DNA from: Candidatus Anaerobiospirillum pullicola
Lineage (GTDB): Bacteria; Pseudomonadota; Gammaproteobacteria; Enterobacterales; Succinivibrionaceae
Length of the DNA stretch: 60,579 nucleotides
Assembly: GCA_018884035.1 (NCBI GenBank)
Contig: JAHLFE010000013.1
Location: 1 to 60,579 of the forward strand
Reading direction: 5' to 3'
The first letter of the stretch is position 1. The number at the start of each line of letters is the position of its first letter. This document shows, piece after piece, positions 28,443-37,124 of this stretch. The notes beneath the pieces are model-generated. The model had not been told where the DNA came from. It ran no database searches and saw nothing but the letters and a program-made list of their open reading frames with translations. A program made the position numbers and the translations under genes.

Positions 28443-28604
28443 AAAGCGCTTACGCGGGGCCTCACTTACGGGTACTGGCATCCCTAAGAGTAAGGCCCGA
28501 GTATTTGACAACGCCAGCAATGGCTCGTATAAGACCTTTAACTAATACTTTAAAGGTCGCGATCCCAGCTTGATGCTGCCCTGTACTCAGCAGTACAGGC
28601 AAGA
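28443..28604 (-). ncRNA. Structured RNA unit R3 (unrecognised family)
   Basis: The -10 box is TGCTAAAAT (28607-28615, minus strand). The 5' hairpin is CCTGTACT-loop-AGTACAGG, which keeps pairing while differing in sequence from R1 and R2. The middle palindrome is GACCTTTAA...TTTAAAGGTC. The 3' domain is nearly identical to R2, followed by the same flank containing GTGTGTGGAAAATGAAGAGG (plus-strand reading), which marks a 421-bp tandem duplication. Confidence 0.6.
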
Positions 28605-28829
28605 TCATTTTAGCATTGGCGTCGCAAGGGAGGGTACAAACTTAGTGATAGCATGATGCACTTCTTACTTTTAGTGGTGAAGTGCGGGAGGGGCAATTGT
28701 AGAGGCTGTCTTAGCGGTGTTGGTTATCACAGTGGGACAAGGCGGAGAGCCAAGTAGAGCCACAACGCACTGTGCGTGCAGCATTAGATGTAACAGCAGA
28801 AGCGCATGAAGCAGAACAGGCGGGAAAAC

Positions 28830-29010
28830 TTATACACAGAGCCTTACCAATGGGCGCTGGCGTCCCTCGTAAGTAAGGCTCGAGCATTAGACATTGCCAG
28901 CAGGTAACTCGTACCAAGCTCTTTGATTCTTGTCAAATCAACTTGTTGATTTGACCCAAAGAGCCAAGTTCAGGCATTACGCTACCCTGTACTCTGTAAT
29001 ACAGGCAATC
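28830..29010 (-). ncRNA. Structured RNA unit R4 (unrecognised family)
   Basis: The -10 box is TGCTACAAT (29013-29021, minus strand). The 5' hairpin is CCTGTATT-loop-AGTACAGG. The middle palindrome is GTCAAATCAAC...GTTGATTTGAC inside GGCTCTTTG...CAAAGAGC. In the 3' domain the outer stem is GAGCCTTAC with GTAAGGCTC, a compensated change from the GGGCCT/AGGCCC of R2 and R3. The loop still offers GCCAG to the upstream GCTGGC. A one-base insertion relative to the other copies breaks the short open frame. Confidence 0.6.
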
Positions 29011-29154
29011 TTATTGTAGCATTAGCGCATCAGGAGCGCGTAAAACTGCGGTCACCGCTCACAAATGCGTTACACTAAACGCAAGCACCACTCGCTGCCT
29101 GCTTTACAGGGACGGACGCTGTAAGCTACAGGCTAAGCATAGGGATGAGCCATC

Positions 29155-29559
29155 ATGGAAGAGTATCGCCACATCTTTATCAACTGCGCGCACTTAGTGG
29201 CTTTGTATGCCATAGCCTATATCTCCGCGCCGATCACACCAGCCAATATCCTTGAGTATGTGGTCTTAGCTTTGGCCTCAATGTGGCTGGTTCACGCCAC
29301 CTATCTCATGCAAAAGCAGAGACGCCGCCTCTCTTCCATGTTCTTTTTGGCCATGGCCTTAGTGCCATGGGCTTTTTACGGTGAGCTGTGGTACATCTAC
29401 GATCATCGTGACGGCATCAGTGATGAGGTCTTTGAGCAGAACTTGGCGCATGCGTTGTTCATCTACCAGAGCTTCAAATACCTCGTTCTGGCCTGTGCAG
29501 TCGTCGCTGCCTTTAAGGGGATCTACCAAGCAGTAAGAGATTTTGGTAACAGCCGCTAA
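29155..29559 (+). CDS. Small integral membrane protein, unknown function
   Basis: I do not recognise the family. The 134-residue protein has about four hydrophobic segments: residues 8-26, 30-47, 60-77 and 103-122. A short basic stretch QKQRRRLSS separates the second and third, and the loop before the last helix is acidic (YDHRDGISDEVFEQ). There is no signal peptide cleavage site, so it probably sits in the inner membrane. Its codon choice resembles the neighbouring genes, which supports it being real. It stands alone between the RNA array and a MITE-like element. Confidence 0.7.
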   Translation: MEEYRHIFINCAHLVALYAIAYISAPITPANILEYVVLALASMWLVHATYLMQKQRRRLSSMFFLAMALVPWAFYGELWYIYDHRDGISDEVFEQNLAHALFIYQSFKYLVLACAVVAAFKGIYQAVRDFGNSR

Positions 29560-30326
29560 GAGCCAGCGCTGAGTGACATTACGTGTAAGCTGCGCGCTAT
29601 AGCTCTTAGCCTCACGTAAGGTCGCTCTCTGTAAGTACAGATAGCGGGTGAACTTGGCGTAGGCACGGGTAAGGGCGGTGAGCAGAGGAGCAGCTGTCTG
29701 TCGTAGCAGTAGCGGTATCCAGAGTAGTGGCTGTACTTGCGTAGTGTTGGTGGCTCTCCCTGTAGCCGTTATGTATGTGAGAGCAAGCGTGTCGTGGTAG
29801 TGCTGTGCGGCGCGGACGTGGCTATCACGCCCCATAATCTCCAGCTACGCTTAGGCTCATTTGCGCCTGTTATCTTGAGGTTGTAGACGCCCCTGCGTTT
29901 TCTAGCTCTACTCAGAGTTTGGGGGATGCCAAAAAGCAACAGCGTCCTGTGATCAAGCAAGGGAACCTATGTGAGGGAGTGTGGCGTGACCAACCTTGGA
30001 GTAGTGTTGGTGCCATATGCACCAAACTTTGAGGAGATCCCGTTTTCCTCTGAGTTCCTGCAAAAGCCCTCACGTATGAGGGTGCCTTTTCCTGAGGTTA
30101 AGGCGAAAAAGATCGGGAGTAGAGCATAGCATAGCAGAAGCTCGTGTCACTTACTTAGAGGGCCGCGCCGTCTTCAGCGCTGGCACCTCAAGCGTCACAA
30201 GTTGCATCTTGTGTTGTTTTGACCGGTTACGTCTTGTGCTGTGGCAACAGAGGCAGATGCACTACAGCATCTGGCTCCGCTGCGTGCCGCGAGGAGCTCT
30301 GGTCTTCTCTTGGCGCTGGGCTTTGC
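29560..30326. other. Gap between the membrane protein gene and the AraC-type gene
   Basis: No gene is supported in these 767 bp. It contains one CTTGAGATAAC-type motif (minus strand, near 29868-29880) and MITE-like copy C (29905-30040). Confidence 0.5.
29905..30040 (+). mobile_element. MITE-like repeat, copy C
   Basis: The left end GCTCTACTCAGAGTTTGGGG (29905 on) and the right end CACCAAACTTTGAGGAGA (to about 30036) are imperfect inverted repeats. The body has AAAAAGCAACAGCGTCC, GATCAAGCAAGG, GTGTGGCGTGACCAACCTTG and GTAGTGTTGGTGCCATAT, the fullest match to the reverse of copy A. Confidence 0.7.
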
Positions 30327-31256
30327 TTAGACCACAAGTGTGGCGCTGTCGCGATTCAGGGCGCGCACATCAGCTGTCACTGGCGCCTCACTTAATGGCA
30401 GTGGTGGCACCCGCAGCGACTTAATGCCATTGTGGTCACGTTGCTCCCTCATCAAGGTGCACATCTTCTTTGGCTTCTGCCCCGTGTGCTGGAAAAAGAC
30501 ACGCTCAAAATGCGTCAAACTGCCAAAACCCACATCCATCGCAATCTGCGTAATGGTCTTGTCGCTCTCCACAAACAAGCGCTGTGCATGCAACACTCGG
30601 ATCTTGTTGACATACTCCACAAAGTTGCACATGGTAAAGCGCTTAAACTCGCGGCATAAGTGGTACTTGTTCACGAAAAAGCGCGTCGCTAAGGCCTCAA
30701 GACCCAAGTCCTCGTCATAGTGGTTGTGAATGTACTTCACAATCTTGGCAATACGCGCCTTTGTGTGCGGCTCAATCGCGGTGCGCTGATAGCGCAGACC
30801 CGACATTAACAAGAGCTCTAAGCGCGAGAACAGCACCTGCTCATGAAAGAGTGAATCAGGATGCTCTTGCTCAGAGATAAGCTGACACAGCTGGTGGTAG
30901 AAGTCCAATTTCTGCTCAGGCGAGACCAGCGTATGCGGTTGCAGATTCTGCTGGAGCATCGCATCAATCTCGGGTGGCAGTACCTCCGGCTTAAAGTACA
31001 GCACTACACGGGAGAACTCGATGTTATGTCCCGAAAAGGAGTGATGCATGGTGTAAGGGGGGAAGATAATAAAGTCGTGTGGTTGCAGACTAAAAGAGTG
31101 GTCACCAATCACCACCTCACGCGTGCCCTTTTCTAGGTAAAAGAGCTCATAGTAAGGGTGAAAGTGACTTTGCATCGTGTTGTCATTCACACTGCTGATC
31201 CGCTCGGCAGCAATGGAAGAACCGGTCTGCATAAAGATGGCGGCGTTGTCGATCAT
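30327..31256 (-). CDS. AraC family transcriptional regulator
   Basis: This is a probable sugar-responsive activator. The N-terminal half is a cupin-like sensor with HFHPYYELFYLEKGTREV and FIIFPPYTMHHSF. The C-terminal half holds the two helix-turn-helix motifs: LGLEALATRFFVNKYHLCRE and ITQIAMDVGFGSLTHFERVF with the final QKPKKM. I start at ATG 31256, which has GAGGTG 7 nt upstream, giving 309 residues. It is transcribed away from the GH31-TRAP-GH31 locus 1.2 kb to the right, which it plausibly controls. The inducer is unknown. Confidence 0.88.
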   Translation of the reverse strand: MIDNAAIFMQTGSSIAAERISSVNDNTMQSHFHPYYELFYLEKGTREVVIGDHSFSLQPHDFIIFPPYTMHHSFSGHNIEFSRVVLYFKPEVLPPEIDAMLQQNLQPHTLVSPEQKLDFYHQLCQLISEQEHPDSLFHEQVLFSRLELLLMSGLRYQRTAIEPHTKARIAKIVKYIHNHYDEDLGLEALATRFFVNKYHLCREFKRFTMCNFVEYVNKIRVLHAQRLFVESDKTITQIAMDVGFGSLTHFERVFFQHTGQKPKKMCTLMREQRDHNGIKSLRVPPLPLSEAPVTADVRALNRDSATLVV

Positions 31257-31494
31257 AAAACCCACCTCATGACTCTGCCTTGCTCTTCCTCCCTGGCTAC
31301 ACCTCCTCCGCGTAGCTAGAGCTCAAGCAGATAAAAGCACAGCCCTGATGGTCGCACCAAAGCGCCTCTGGACTGTTTGTCCTCCATATGTGCGCTCTTG
31401 TCACCTCACATAACAGGAGCTACACCTCCATACCACCAGCATTCCTCTTGTTGAGTGGTACCAATCATCAGCGCACCAGCGCTTGAGCACCGTA

Positions 31495-31562
31495 GGGCTT
31501 AGCTCAGTAGGGCATAGCACAGCAGGGCATAGCACAGCAGGGCATAGCACAGCAGGGCATAG
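31495..31562. repeat. 15-bp tandem repeat
   Basis: About 4.5 units of GGGCATAGCACAGCA. The first unit is diverged and the next three are identical. It is noncoding and lies in the divergent gap between the AraC-type gene and the first GH31 gene. Confidence 0.8.
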
Positions 31563-31610
31563 TTGAAACGCGAGTATCCCAAAAAGCAAATTCCAAAGGA
31601 GAGCCCAAAG

Positions 31611-31704
31611 GAGGTAACTGCCTACAATCAGGTGTTTTACCCTGAGAGTAGGGGGTTGTTAAGGCGCTACTCTCATAAGGCGCCGTTAGGCGCTTTTTAG
31701 GTTA
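31611..31704 (+). repeat. 95-bp dispersed repeat, copy 2, ending in a terminator-like hairpin
   Basis: It aligns with the minus strand of 9841-9940 over its whole length. In this copy the end forms AAGGCGCC-GTTA-GGCGCTTT (31677-31696) followed by T residues, which would work as a rho-independent terminator for a plus-strand transcript. No upstream plus-strand gene is visible, so a short RNA is possible. Confidence 0.55.
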
Positions 31705-32429
31705 CTTACGTTGAAACCTACTCTGCTCAAAGCAGGGACGCTAAAGCCGCCTTAACCTTGTAGGTAAAGCAGCCGGTGAAATCTGTAAGGTGAGTGCTTT
31801 TTCTTCTTTGGGTGCGGTTGTGTCATACCCGCAGCTTAGGGGAGGGTATGAGCCATACTGACTGTTGGCGCGCCTGTCATGACTGCACTTACTGTGAGTG
31901 TCTCATTTGGCTCCACCCAGATAGCACACTATGGCTTAAACATCAGCTTTTACACGTTAGTCATGGCTTTAAAAGTTGCTACCAGAGACCTCTATCAGAG
32001 ACTTTGGCGCTTGTCGCGGCAAACTGGTATGTCAGTTTGCCTTAAAGCTTGATTGTAACTGTGTTTGGCACCACTTCAATGTGCTCATAAGACTAAGCAT
32101 ATATTGCACGTCGTAGTGCGTGTCCGCCTCACCTCTGGCCGTTAGTATACGCTCTTTTCTCCCGCGCAAAGCTGATGTTCATGCGCTTTGTTACAGATAA
32201 GTTCTGAAGTGTGAGCTTAATCTTGTTTTTGCTACAAGTGCAAGAAATGTTGAAAATTTGCTAGCCTCACGCAATCTTTATGGAGTTTTTGCACCCCCAA
32301 AATCCTTACTATGTATGCAGCTGAAATGGTAGTGGCCCAGTGTCCTCTTTTCACCCCGTGTGGGGCGATGTCTTTGGGGCGGGCGCTGCTAGCGTCAAGC
32401 TCTTATTTAGCCGTAAGGATGAGGGAAAA
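31705..32429. other. Upstream region of the first GH31 gene
   Basis: No gene is supported. The last 250 bp before the GH31 start are A/T-rich and likely contain its promoter and the AraC-type binding site, but I cannot fix either. A GTG 90 bases upstream of my GH31 start is in frame and less well placed. Confidence 0.45.
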
Positions 32430-34937
32430 ATGCGAGTTTGCACCAAAGCTCTGAGCTGTGAGGCTCAAGATAACTACTACGAGCTTCAGACTGATGCCTG
32501 CCCAGTGCGCCTTTACTTTTTGACCCCAGAAATCGTGCGTCTGCGCGCCGGTTTCGATGGTGACTTTAAGGAGTACTCCTACTCGCTGGTCATGACCGCA
32601 TGGAACAGCGTCACTGACGACATGATGCGCGCTTATCGCCACAAGGTCGAGGTCGCACCTAGCACCTTAGTCGATAACGGTGACTGCTTTATCCTGCAAA
32701 GCTCCGCCTTAAAGGTGATTGTGCACAAGGATCCATATCAGGTCGAGATCCAAGATCTTGAGGGTAATGTGCTGCACCGCGACTGTGTGGACTTAGCCTT
32801 ACAAGAAGACAGCAACTTCCGCCGTGTGCATACCTCCGAAATTGAGGCAGACGACGGCTTCTACGGCTTTGGTGAAAAGGGTGGCAAGTTCAATAAGGCG
32901 CAGGCTTTTATGACCATGTGCCCAACTGACGCTATGGGCTACGACCCACAGTACACCGATTCCCTCTACAAGCACATCCCTTTCTACATTAAGCTCAACC
33001 ACCATACCAAAATTGCCTCCGGCTACTTCTATCACACCTCCTCGGAGTGTGACTTTGATATGGGCCGTCGTAAGAGCAATTACTGGCACCGTCACTCCAC
33101 TGTGCGTGTGAGCAAGGGCGACCTCGATCTCTTCTTCATCAAGGGCCCATCGGTCAAAGAGGTCATTGAGCGCTACACCGACCTTACCGGCAAGAGCATC
33201 CTCCTTCCAAAGGCTGCTTTAGGCTACTTAGGCTCGTCGATGTACTACGCTGAGCTTGATAAGGACTGTGATCAAGCTATTTGCAAGTTTATTGAGACGG
33301 CTAAGGCCGAAGACATCGGTATTGACGGTTTCCAGCTCTCCTCTGGCTATTGCACTGCTAACACCACTGCGGGCTTAAAGCGCTGCGTCTTTACATGGAA
33401 CGATGAGCGCTTCCCTGATCCAGCCGCTTACTTCAAGGCTATGGATGACTTAGGCATTGTGGTCTCGCCAAACGTCAAGCCAGGCATCCTCTGTGTGCAC
33501 CCAAATATGGACGACATGCTCGCGCACCACATCTTTGTGCGTGATGAGAAGTCAGATGAGCCTGCTATCGGTACGTGGTGGGGCGGTAAGGGCTACTTTG
33601 CTGATCTGACGAAACCAGAGACCCGCGCTTACTGGAAGCAACAGCTTAAGGATCACCTCTTTGCTTACGGTTGCTACAGTGTGTGGAATGACAACTGTGA
33701 GCTTGACAGCATCGTCAACAAAGACTGCCGCATGTGGGTTGAGGGCTTAGATAAGACCGTCCTTGAAATGAAGTCGGTGGTCAGCAGCATCATGTGCCAG
33801 ATCACGGTCGAGGCCCTGCGCGAGTACTATCCAAACCGCCGCCCATTTGTGGTCTGCCGCTCGGGACACGCGGGCATTCAGCGTTATGCCCAAACGTGGT
33901 CAGGCGATAACTTAACCTGCTACGAGACTTTACAGTACAACGTGGGCACCATGCTGGGTATGTCGCTGTCAGGTGTGGCCAACCAAGGCTCGGATATCGG
34001 TGGCTTCTACGGCCCTGCCCCAACGGAGGAGCTTTTTGTACGCTGGGTACAAAACGGTATCTTCCAGCCACGCTTCTCCATCCACTCGGTCAATGTGGAT
34101 AACTCCGTAACTGAGCCATGGATGTATTCCGGCAGCAAGCATCTTATTCACGATGCCATTAACCTGCGCTACCGTCTCTCGCCTTACCTCTACTCTCTGA
34201 TGTACCGCGCCCATGAGACTGGCTTACCTTACTTTAGCCCAATGCTTCTTGAGTTCCAGCAGGATCCACAGGTCTATGACGAGGCCGAGACCTTTATGTT
34301 GGGCTCCTCGCTCTTGATCGCCAACGTCTTGCATCAGGGACAAACTGAGCGTGAGGTCTACTTCCCAGTAGGTGAGGTCTTCTACGACTTTAAGACCTTT
34401 GCCCGTTATGAGGGGGGGCAAAGTGTGACCTTCCCTGTGGACTTAGCTTCGATCCCAATGTTCCTGCGCTCGGGCTCGCTGGTGGTCATGGCAGGTGCTG
34501 AGGACAAGATCCGCAATCTGCAACGTGATCAGGTCAAGCACCTTGAGATCATCGCCGCTCCTGATAAGGATGGCACCTTTACCCTCTATGAGGATGACGG
34601 CGTCTCCTACGATTACGAGCAGGGCAAGTTCTTAAAGACCCAGATCGACATGCACGCGGGCACCCTCACGAAGTTTAACTTCCACTATGAGGGTGACTTT
34701 GTCAGTACGATTGAGGCGGTCAAGCTCTATGTTATTCACCACGAGAAGTGCCCATTCTATGTGGAGCTTAATGGTAAGCGCTTAGAGCACCTGCTGCACC
34801 GTCCTGACTTTGAACAGGCTACGGCCGCGTGGTACTACTCGCAGAGCCGTAAGTGCGTGGAGATTAAGTACCCAGCTCTCAAGCAGGACTATGAGGTCAC
34901 GATCTCTTTTGCCCCATTTGACATGATCGGCATGTAA
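32430..34937 (+). CDS. GH31 alpha-glycosidase 1
   Basis: This is a retaining alpha-glycosidase of family GH31. The putative nucleophile is Asp421 (VWNDNCELDS) and the acid/base Asp493 (TWSGDNLTCYE). The N-terminal beta-sandwich contains GFYGFGEKGGKFNKAQ and YKHIPFYIKL; the C-terminal beta domains follow the (beta/alpha)8 barrel. The 835 residues include no signal peptide, so it acts in the cytosol. ATG 32430 follows GGATGAGGG. Its closest look is to bacterial alpha-glucosidase/isomaltase-type GH31 enzymes, but substrate cannot be read. It is a paralogue of the gene at 39152, with a TRAP transporter between them. Confidence 0.9.
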   Translation: MRVCTKALSCEAQDNYYELQTDACPVRLYFLTPEIVRLRAGFDGDFKEYSYSLVMTAWNSVTDDMMRAYRHKVEVAPSTLVDNGDCFILQSSALKVIVHKDPYQVEIQDLEGNVLHRDCVDLALQEDSNFRRVHTSEIEADDGFYGFGEKGGKFNKAQAFMTMCPTDAMGYDPQYTDSLYKHIPFYIKLNHHTKIASGYFYHTSSECDFDMGRRKSNYWHRHSTVRVSKGDLDLFFIKGPSVKEVIERYTDLTGKSILLPKAALGYLGSSMYYAELDKDCDQAICKFIETAKAEDIGIDGFQLSSGYCTANTTAGLKRCVFTWNDERFPDPAAYFKAMDDLGIVVSPNVKPGILCVHPNMDDMLAHHIFVRDEKSDEPAIGTWWGGKGYFADLTKPETRAYWKQQLKDHLFAYGCYSVWNDNCELDSIVNKDCRMWVEGLDKTVLEMKSVVSSIMCQITVEALREYYPNRRPFVVCRSGHAGIQRYAQTWSGDNLTCYETLQYNVGTMLGMSLSGVANQGSDIGGFYGPAPTEELFVRWVQNGIFQPRFSIHSVNVDNSVTEPWMYSGSKHLIHDAINLRYRLSPYLYSLMYRAHETGLPYFSPMLLEFQQDPQVYDEAETFMLGSSLLIANVLHQGQTEREVYFPVGEVFYDFKTFARYEGGQSVTFPVDLASIPMFLRSGSLVVMAGAEDKIRNLQRDQVKHLEIIAAPDKDGTFTLYEDDGVSYDYEQGKFLKTQIDMHAGTLTKFNFHYEGDFVSTIEAVKLYVIHHEKCPFYVELNGKRLEHLLHRPDFEQATAAWYYSQSRKCVEIKYPALKQDYEVTISFAPFDMIGM

Positions 34938-35004
34938 GGACTTTTGCCGCAAGTTTTACCACCCTGAGGTGTGCCCTTTCGCGCTTGTCATCTTGGAAAT
35001 GTCC

Positions 35005-35053
35005 CTTGAGATAAGCGCTAGAAACGGTCTTTATACCGCTTACATGTCTCAAG
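35005..35053. promoter_or_regulatory. Inverted repeat between the GH31 gene and dctP
   Basis: CTTGAGATAAGCG and CGCTTACATGTCTCAAG pair as interrupted arms with an inner GGT/ACC step. The left arm is a member of the dispersed CTYGAGATAAG motif. It could end the GH31 transcript, though no T tract follows. Confidence 0.45.
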
Positions 35054-35463
35054 TGCCGCAGCGCTTAAGAAGCACTTTAGGGGGTAAGACTTGTGGTAAT
35101 GGTCAGTAGTGCTTGCGTGTGCTGGGAAATGGTTTTGTGGGGAGAGCCCGTGTGCGGTAATGCGTAGCGGTAGTTTTTGGCGCTAGCACCTGTTTGGGAG
35201 GTGCTGGTGCGGACTTTTCCCACCCAAAACAGTAGTGCCTGTGTCACTGCTGAACAGGCTGTTTGCTGGTAAGTAGTAGCCACGGCTTTGCCTCTGCTTT
35301 TCCTCTCTTGTTGCTCCGGATAGGGGAGAGGAGAGTAGGGGCAGTGAGCTTAGGGTTTACGAGCAAAGAGCCATCGCCTTCTGCTCTGCAGATGGCCACA
35401 GGCTGTGTGGTGGAGGCTATACAGCGTCTTGTTGTTGCAATGTGAGAGGATGTCAGTTTTTCT

Positions 35464-36519
35464 ATGAAAGCTCTAATTAAAGCGGCGCTGGTCGCTATGG
35501 CCATGGTCGGCCTCTGCTCCTGTAGTGAGCAAAGCGCCACCAATAGCCAAGAGGCTACGCCTGAAAAGCCAATGGTGTTGACCCTTGCGCACAGTCTGAG
35601 TGAAACCCACACGGTACACATTGCTATTCAGCAATTTGCCGATGAGGTCGCAGAGCGCACTAATGGGCGCATCAAAATCAAGATCTTCCCTAACGGCCAG
35701 CTGGGCTCTGAGCTGGAGCAAATGGAGCAGGTGATGGCCGGTGTGATCGCCATGACTAAGGTCTCCTCGCCAATGCTTGCGACCTATCAGGATGCCTATC
35801 ACACCTTTGGTCTGCCTTACATCTTTAAGGATACTGAAGACTTCTACAACGTCATGGACAGCGATGCCATGTACGAGTTCTTCAAGACCAGCCACGATAA
35901 GGGCTTTGTGACCTTAACCTATTACACCTCCGGTGCCCGCTCCTTCTACACCGTGGACAAGCCAATCCGTAACCCAGAGGACTTACATGGCTTAAAGATT
36001 CGTGTGCAAGACATGGCCTCGCAAACAGAGATGGTATCGATGATGGGCGGTACCCCAGTGGCTATGTCCTATGGTGACGTCTTTACCTCGCTGCAAACCG
36101 GTGTGATCGACGGTACCGAGAATAACGAGACCGCCTTAACCTTAGGTAAGCACGGTGAAATCTGCAAGGTCTACTCTGTCGACCAACACGCCATGATTCC
36201 TGATGCGCTGGTGATTTCCAGCCGCTCTTGGGATAGCTTAAGTCCTGAGGATCAGCTGATTATGGAAGAGGCTGCACGTCATTCCACGGTCGCGCACCAA
36301 GATATGTGGGATCAGGCCATCGAAGATGCGGTGGTCGAAGCGCGTGACCAAATGGGTGTGACCTTTGTCTACGACGTTGATAAAGAAGCTTTCCGCAAGG
36401 CTACGGAGCCAATGCTCAGCAAGTACTCTGAGGAATATCCTGGCGTAAAGCACCTGTTAAAGCTTATCGACGATATCCGTGCTGGTACCGCCACCAAAGC
36501 AGAGGCTGATCAGATCTAA
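35464..36519 (+). CDS. dctP: TRAP transporter substrate-binding protein, DctP type
   Basis: The product is the extracytoplasmic receptor of a tripartite ATP-independent periplasmic transporter. A signal peptide ends with VGLCSC, so it is probably a lipoprotein. The DctP fold shows LTLAHSLSETHTVHIA near residue 40, FPNGQLGSELEQMEQV near 77, and LKIRVQDM, whose Arg180 occupies the position that binds the ligand carboxylate in this family. GVIDGTENNETAL near residue 215 is also typical. An acidic ligand is therefore expected. It lies 17 nt before dctQ and is surrounded by two GH31 genes. Confidence 0.93.
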   Translation: MKALIKAALVAMAMVGLCSCSEQSATNSQEATPEKPMVLTLAHSLSETHTVHIAIQQFADEVAERTNGRIKIKIFPNGQLGSELEQMEQVMAGVIAMTKVSSPMLATYQDAYHTFGLPYIFKDTEDFYNVMDSDAMYEFFKTSHDKGFVTLTYYTSGARSFYTVDKPIRNPEDLHGLKIRVQDMASQTEMVSMMGGTPVAMSYGDVFTSLQTGVIDGTENNETALTLGKHGEICKVYSVDQHAMIPDALVISSRSWDSLSPEDQLIMEEAARHSTVAHQDMWDQAIEDAVVEARDQMGVTFVYDVDKEAFRKATEPMLSKYSEEYPGVKHLLKLIDDIRAGTATKAEADQI

Positions 36520-36536
36520 GACGGAGCGCTGAGTTT

Positions 36537-37121
36537 ATGTATTACTTTTTCCTGAAGTTAAAGCGCGGCATGACCTACGTCTTAGCCCGCTTATGCACCG
36601 TGCTCTTGGTCGTTATGACCTTGCTGGTGTTGTGGCAGGTGTTTACCCGCTACGTCATGAATGCCCCCGCTTCCTTTACTGAGGAGCTGGTGCGTGACTG
36701 CTTGATCTGGACAGGCTTTATCGGTGCGGCTTACGCCTTCTCCTCGCGTGAGCACATGGCGTTGACCTTTATCCGTGACCGCTTTGCTGAGGGATCACGT
36801 CGCACTATTACCATTGCGGTGGATGTGCTGATCCTGTTAGTGGCGCTGCTCGTCATCGTCTACGGTGGTACCAAGCTGGCCATCTCCGCTTCCATGGAGT
36901 ACTCCGCGCTGTTAGGTATTCCTCGTTCGCTGGTGTACTGCATGGCGCCAATTTCCGGCGTGTTTATCATCATTGCCCAGATCATCAACATCTACGAGGA
37001 CATCACAGGCGTAGATTTAAGTGCGCCAGCGGTGCAAATGGAGCAGGTCGTGGTGGATGCCAAGGAGCTTTCAGATTCTTCTGGCACGAGCAGCGATACG
37101 GATAAGCCACAGGAGAAATAA
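36537..37121 (+). CDS. dctQ: TRAP transporter small membrane subunit
   Basis: The product is the four-helix small permease (DctQ type). Hydrophobic segments lie at about residues 18-38, 55-72, 92-115 and 130-152; RYVMNAPASFTEELVRDCLI after the first helix is the family hallmark. The 194 residues are slightly long because of a polar C-terminal tail ending in Ser/Asp-rich sequence. It is 3 nt before dctM, so the two membrane subunits are made together. Confidence 0.93.
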   Translation: MYYFFLKLKRGMTYVLARLCTVLLVVMTLLVLWQVFTRYVMNAPASFTEELVRDCLIWTGFIGAAYAFSSREHMALTFIRDRFAEGSRRTITIAVDVLILLVALLVIVYGGTKLAISASMEYSALLGIPRSLVYCMAPISGVFIIIAQIINIYEDITGVDLSAPAVQMEQVVVDAKELSDSSGTSSDTDKPQEK

Positions 37122-37124
37122 GCG

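Noticed and set aside
27299-28917. Four minus-strand open frames, three sharing a start like MLALFSTRALLLGMPVPIS, as a small-protein family
   Set aside because: No ribosome binding sites, TTG or absent starts in two copies, a frame-breaking insertion in the fourth copy, and compensated RNA pairing in the same bases all favour structured RNA.
27612-29010. The RNA array as a CRISPR array or retron
   Set aside because: Spacing between units is several hundred bases, units are palindromic scaffolds rather than short direct repeats, and no cas gene or reverse transcriptase is nearby.
31677-31698. Hairpin conservation as proof of an RNA in the 95-bp repeat pair
   Set aside because: The second copy changes the two half-sites in parallel (G to A in both), which breaks pairing instead of preserving it.
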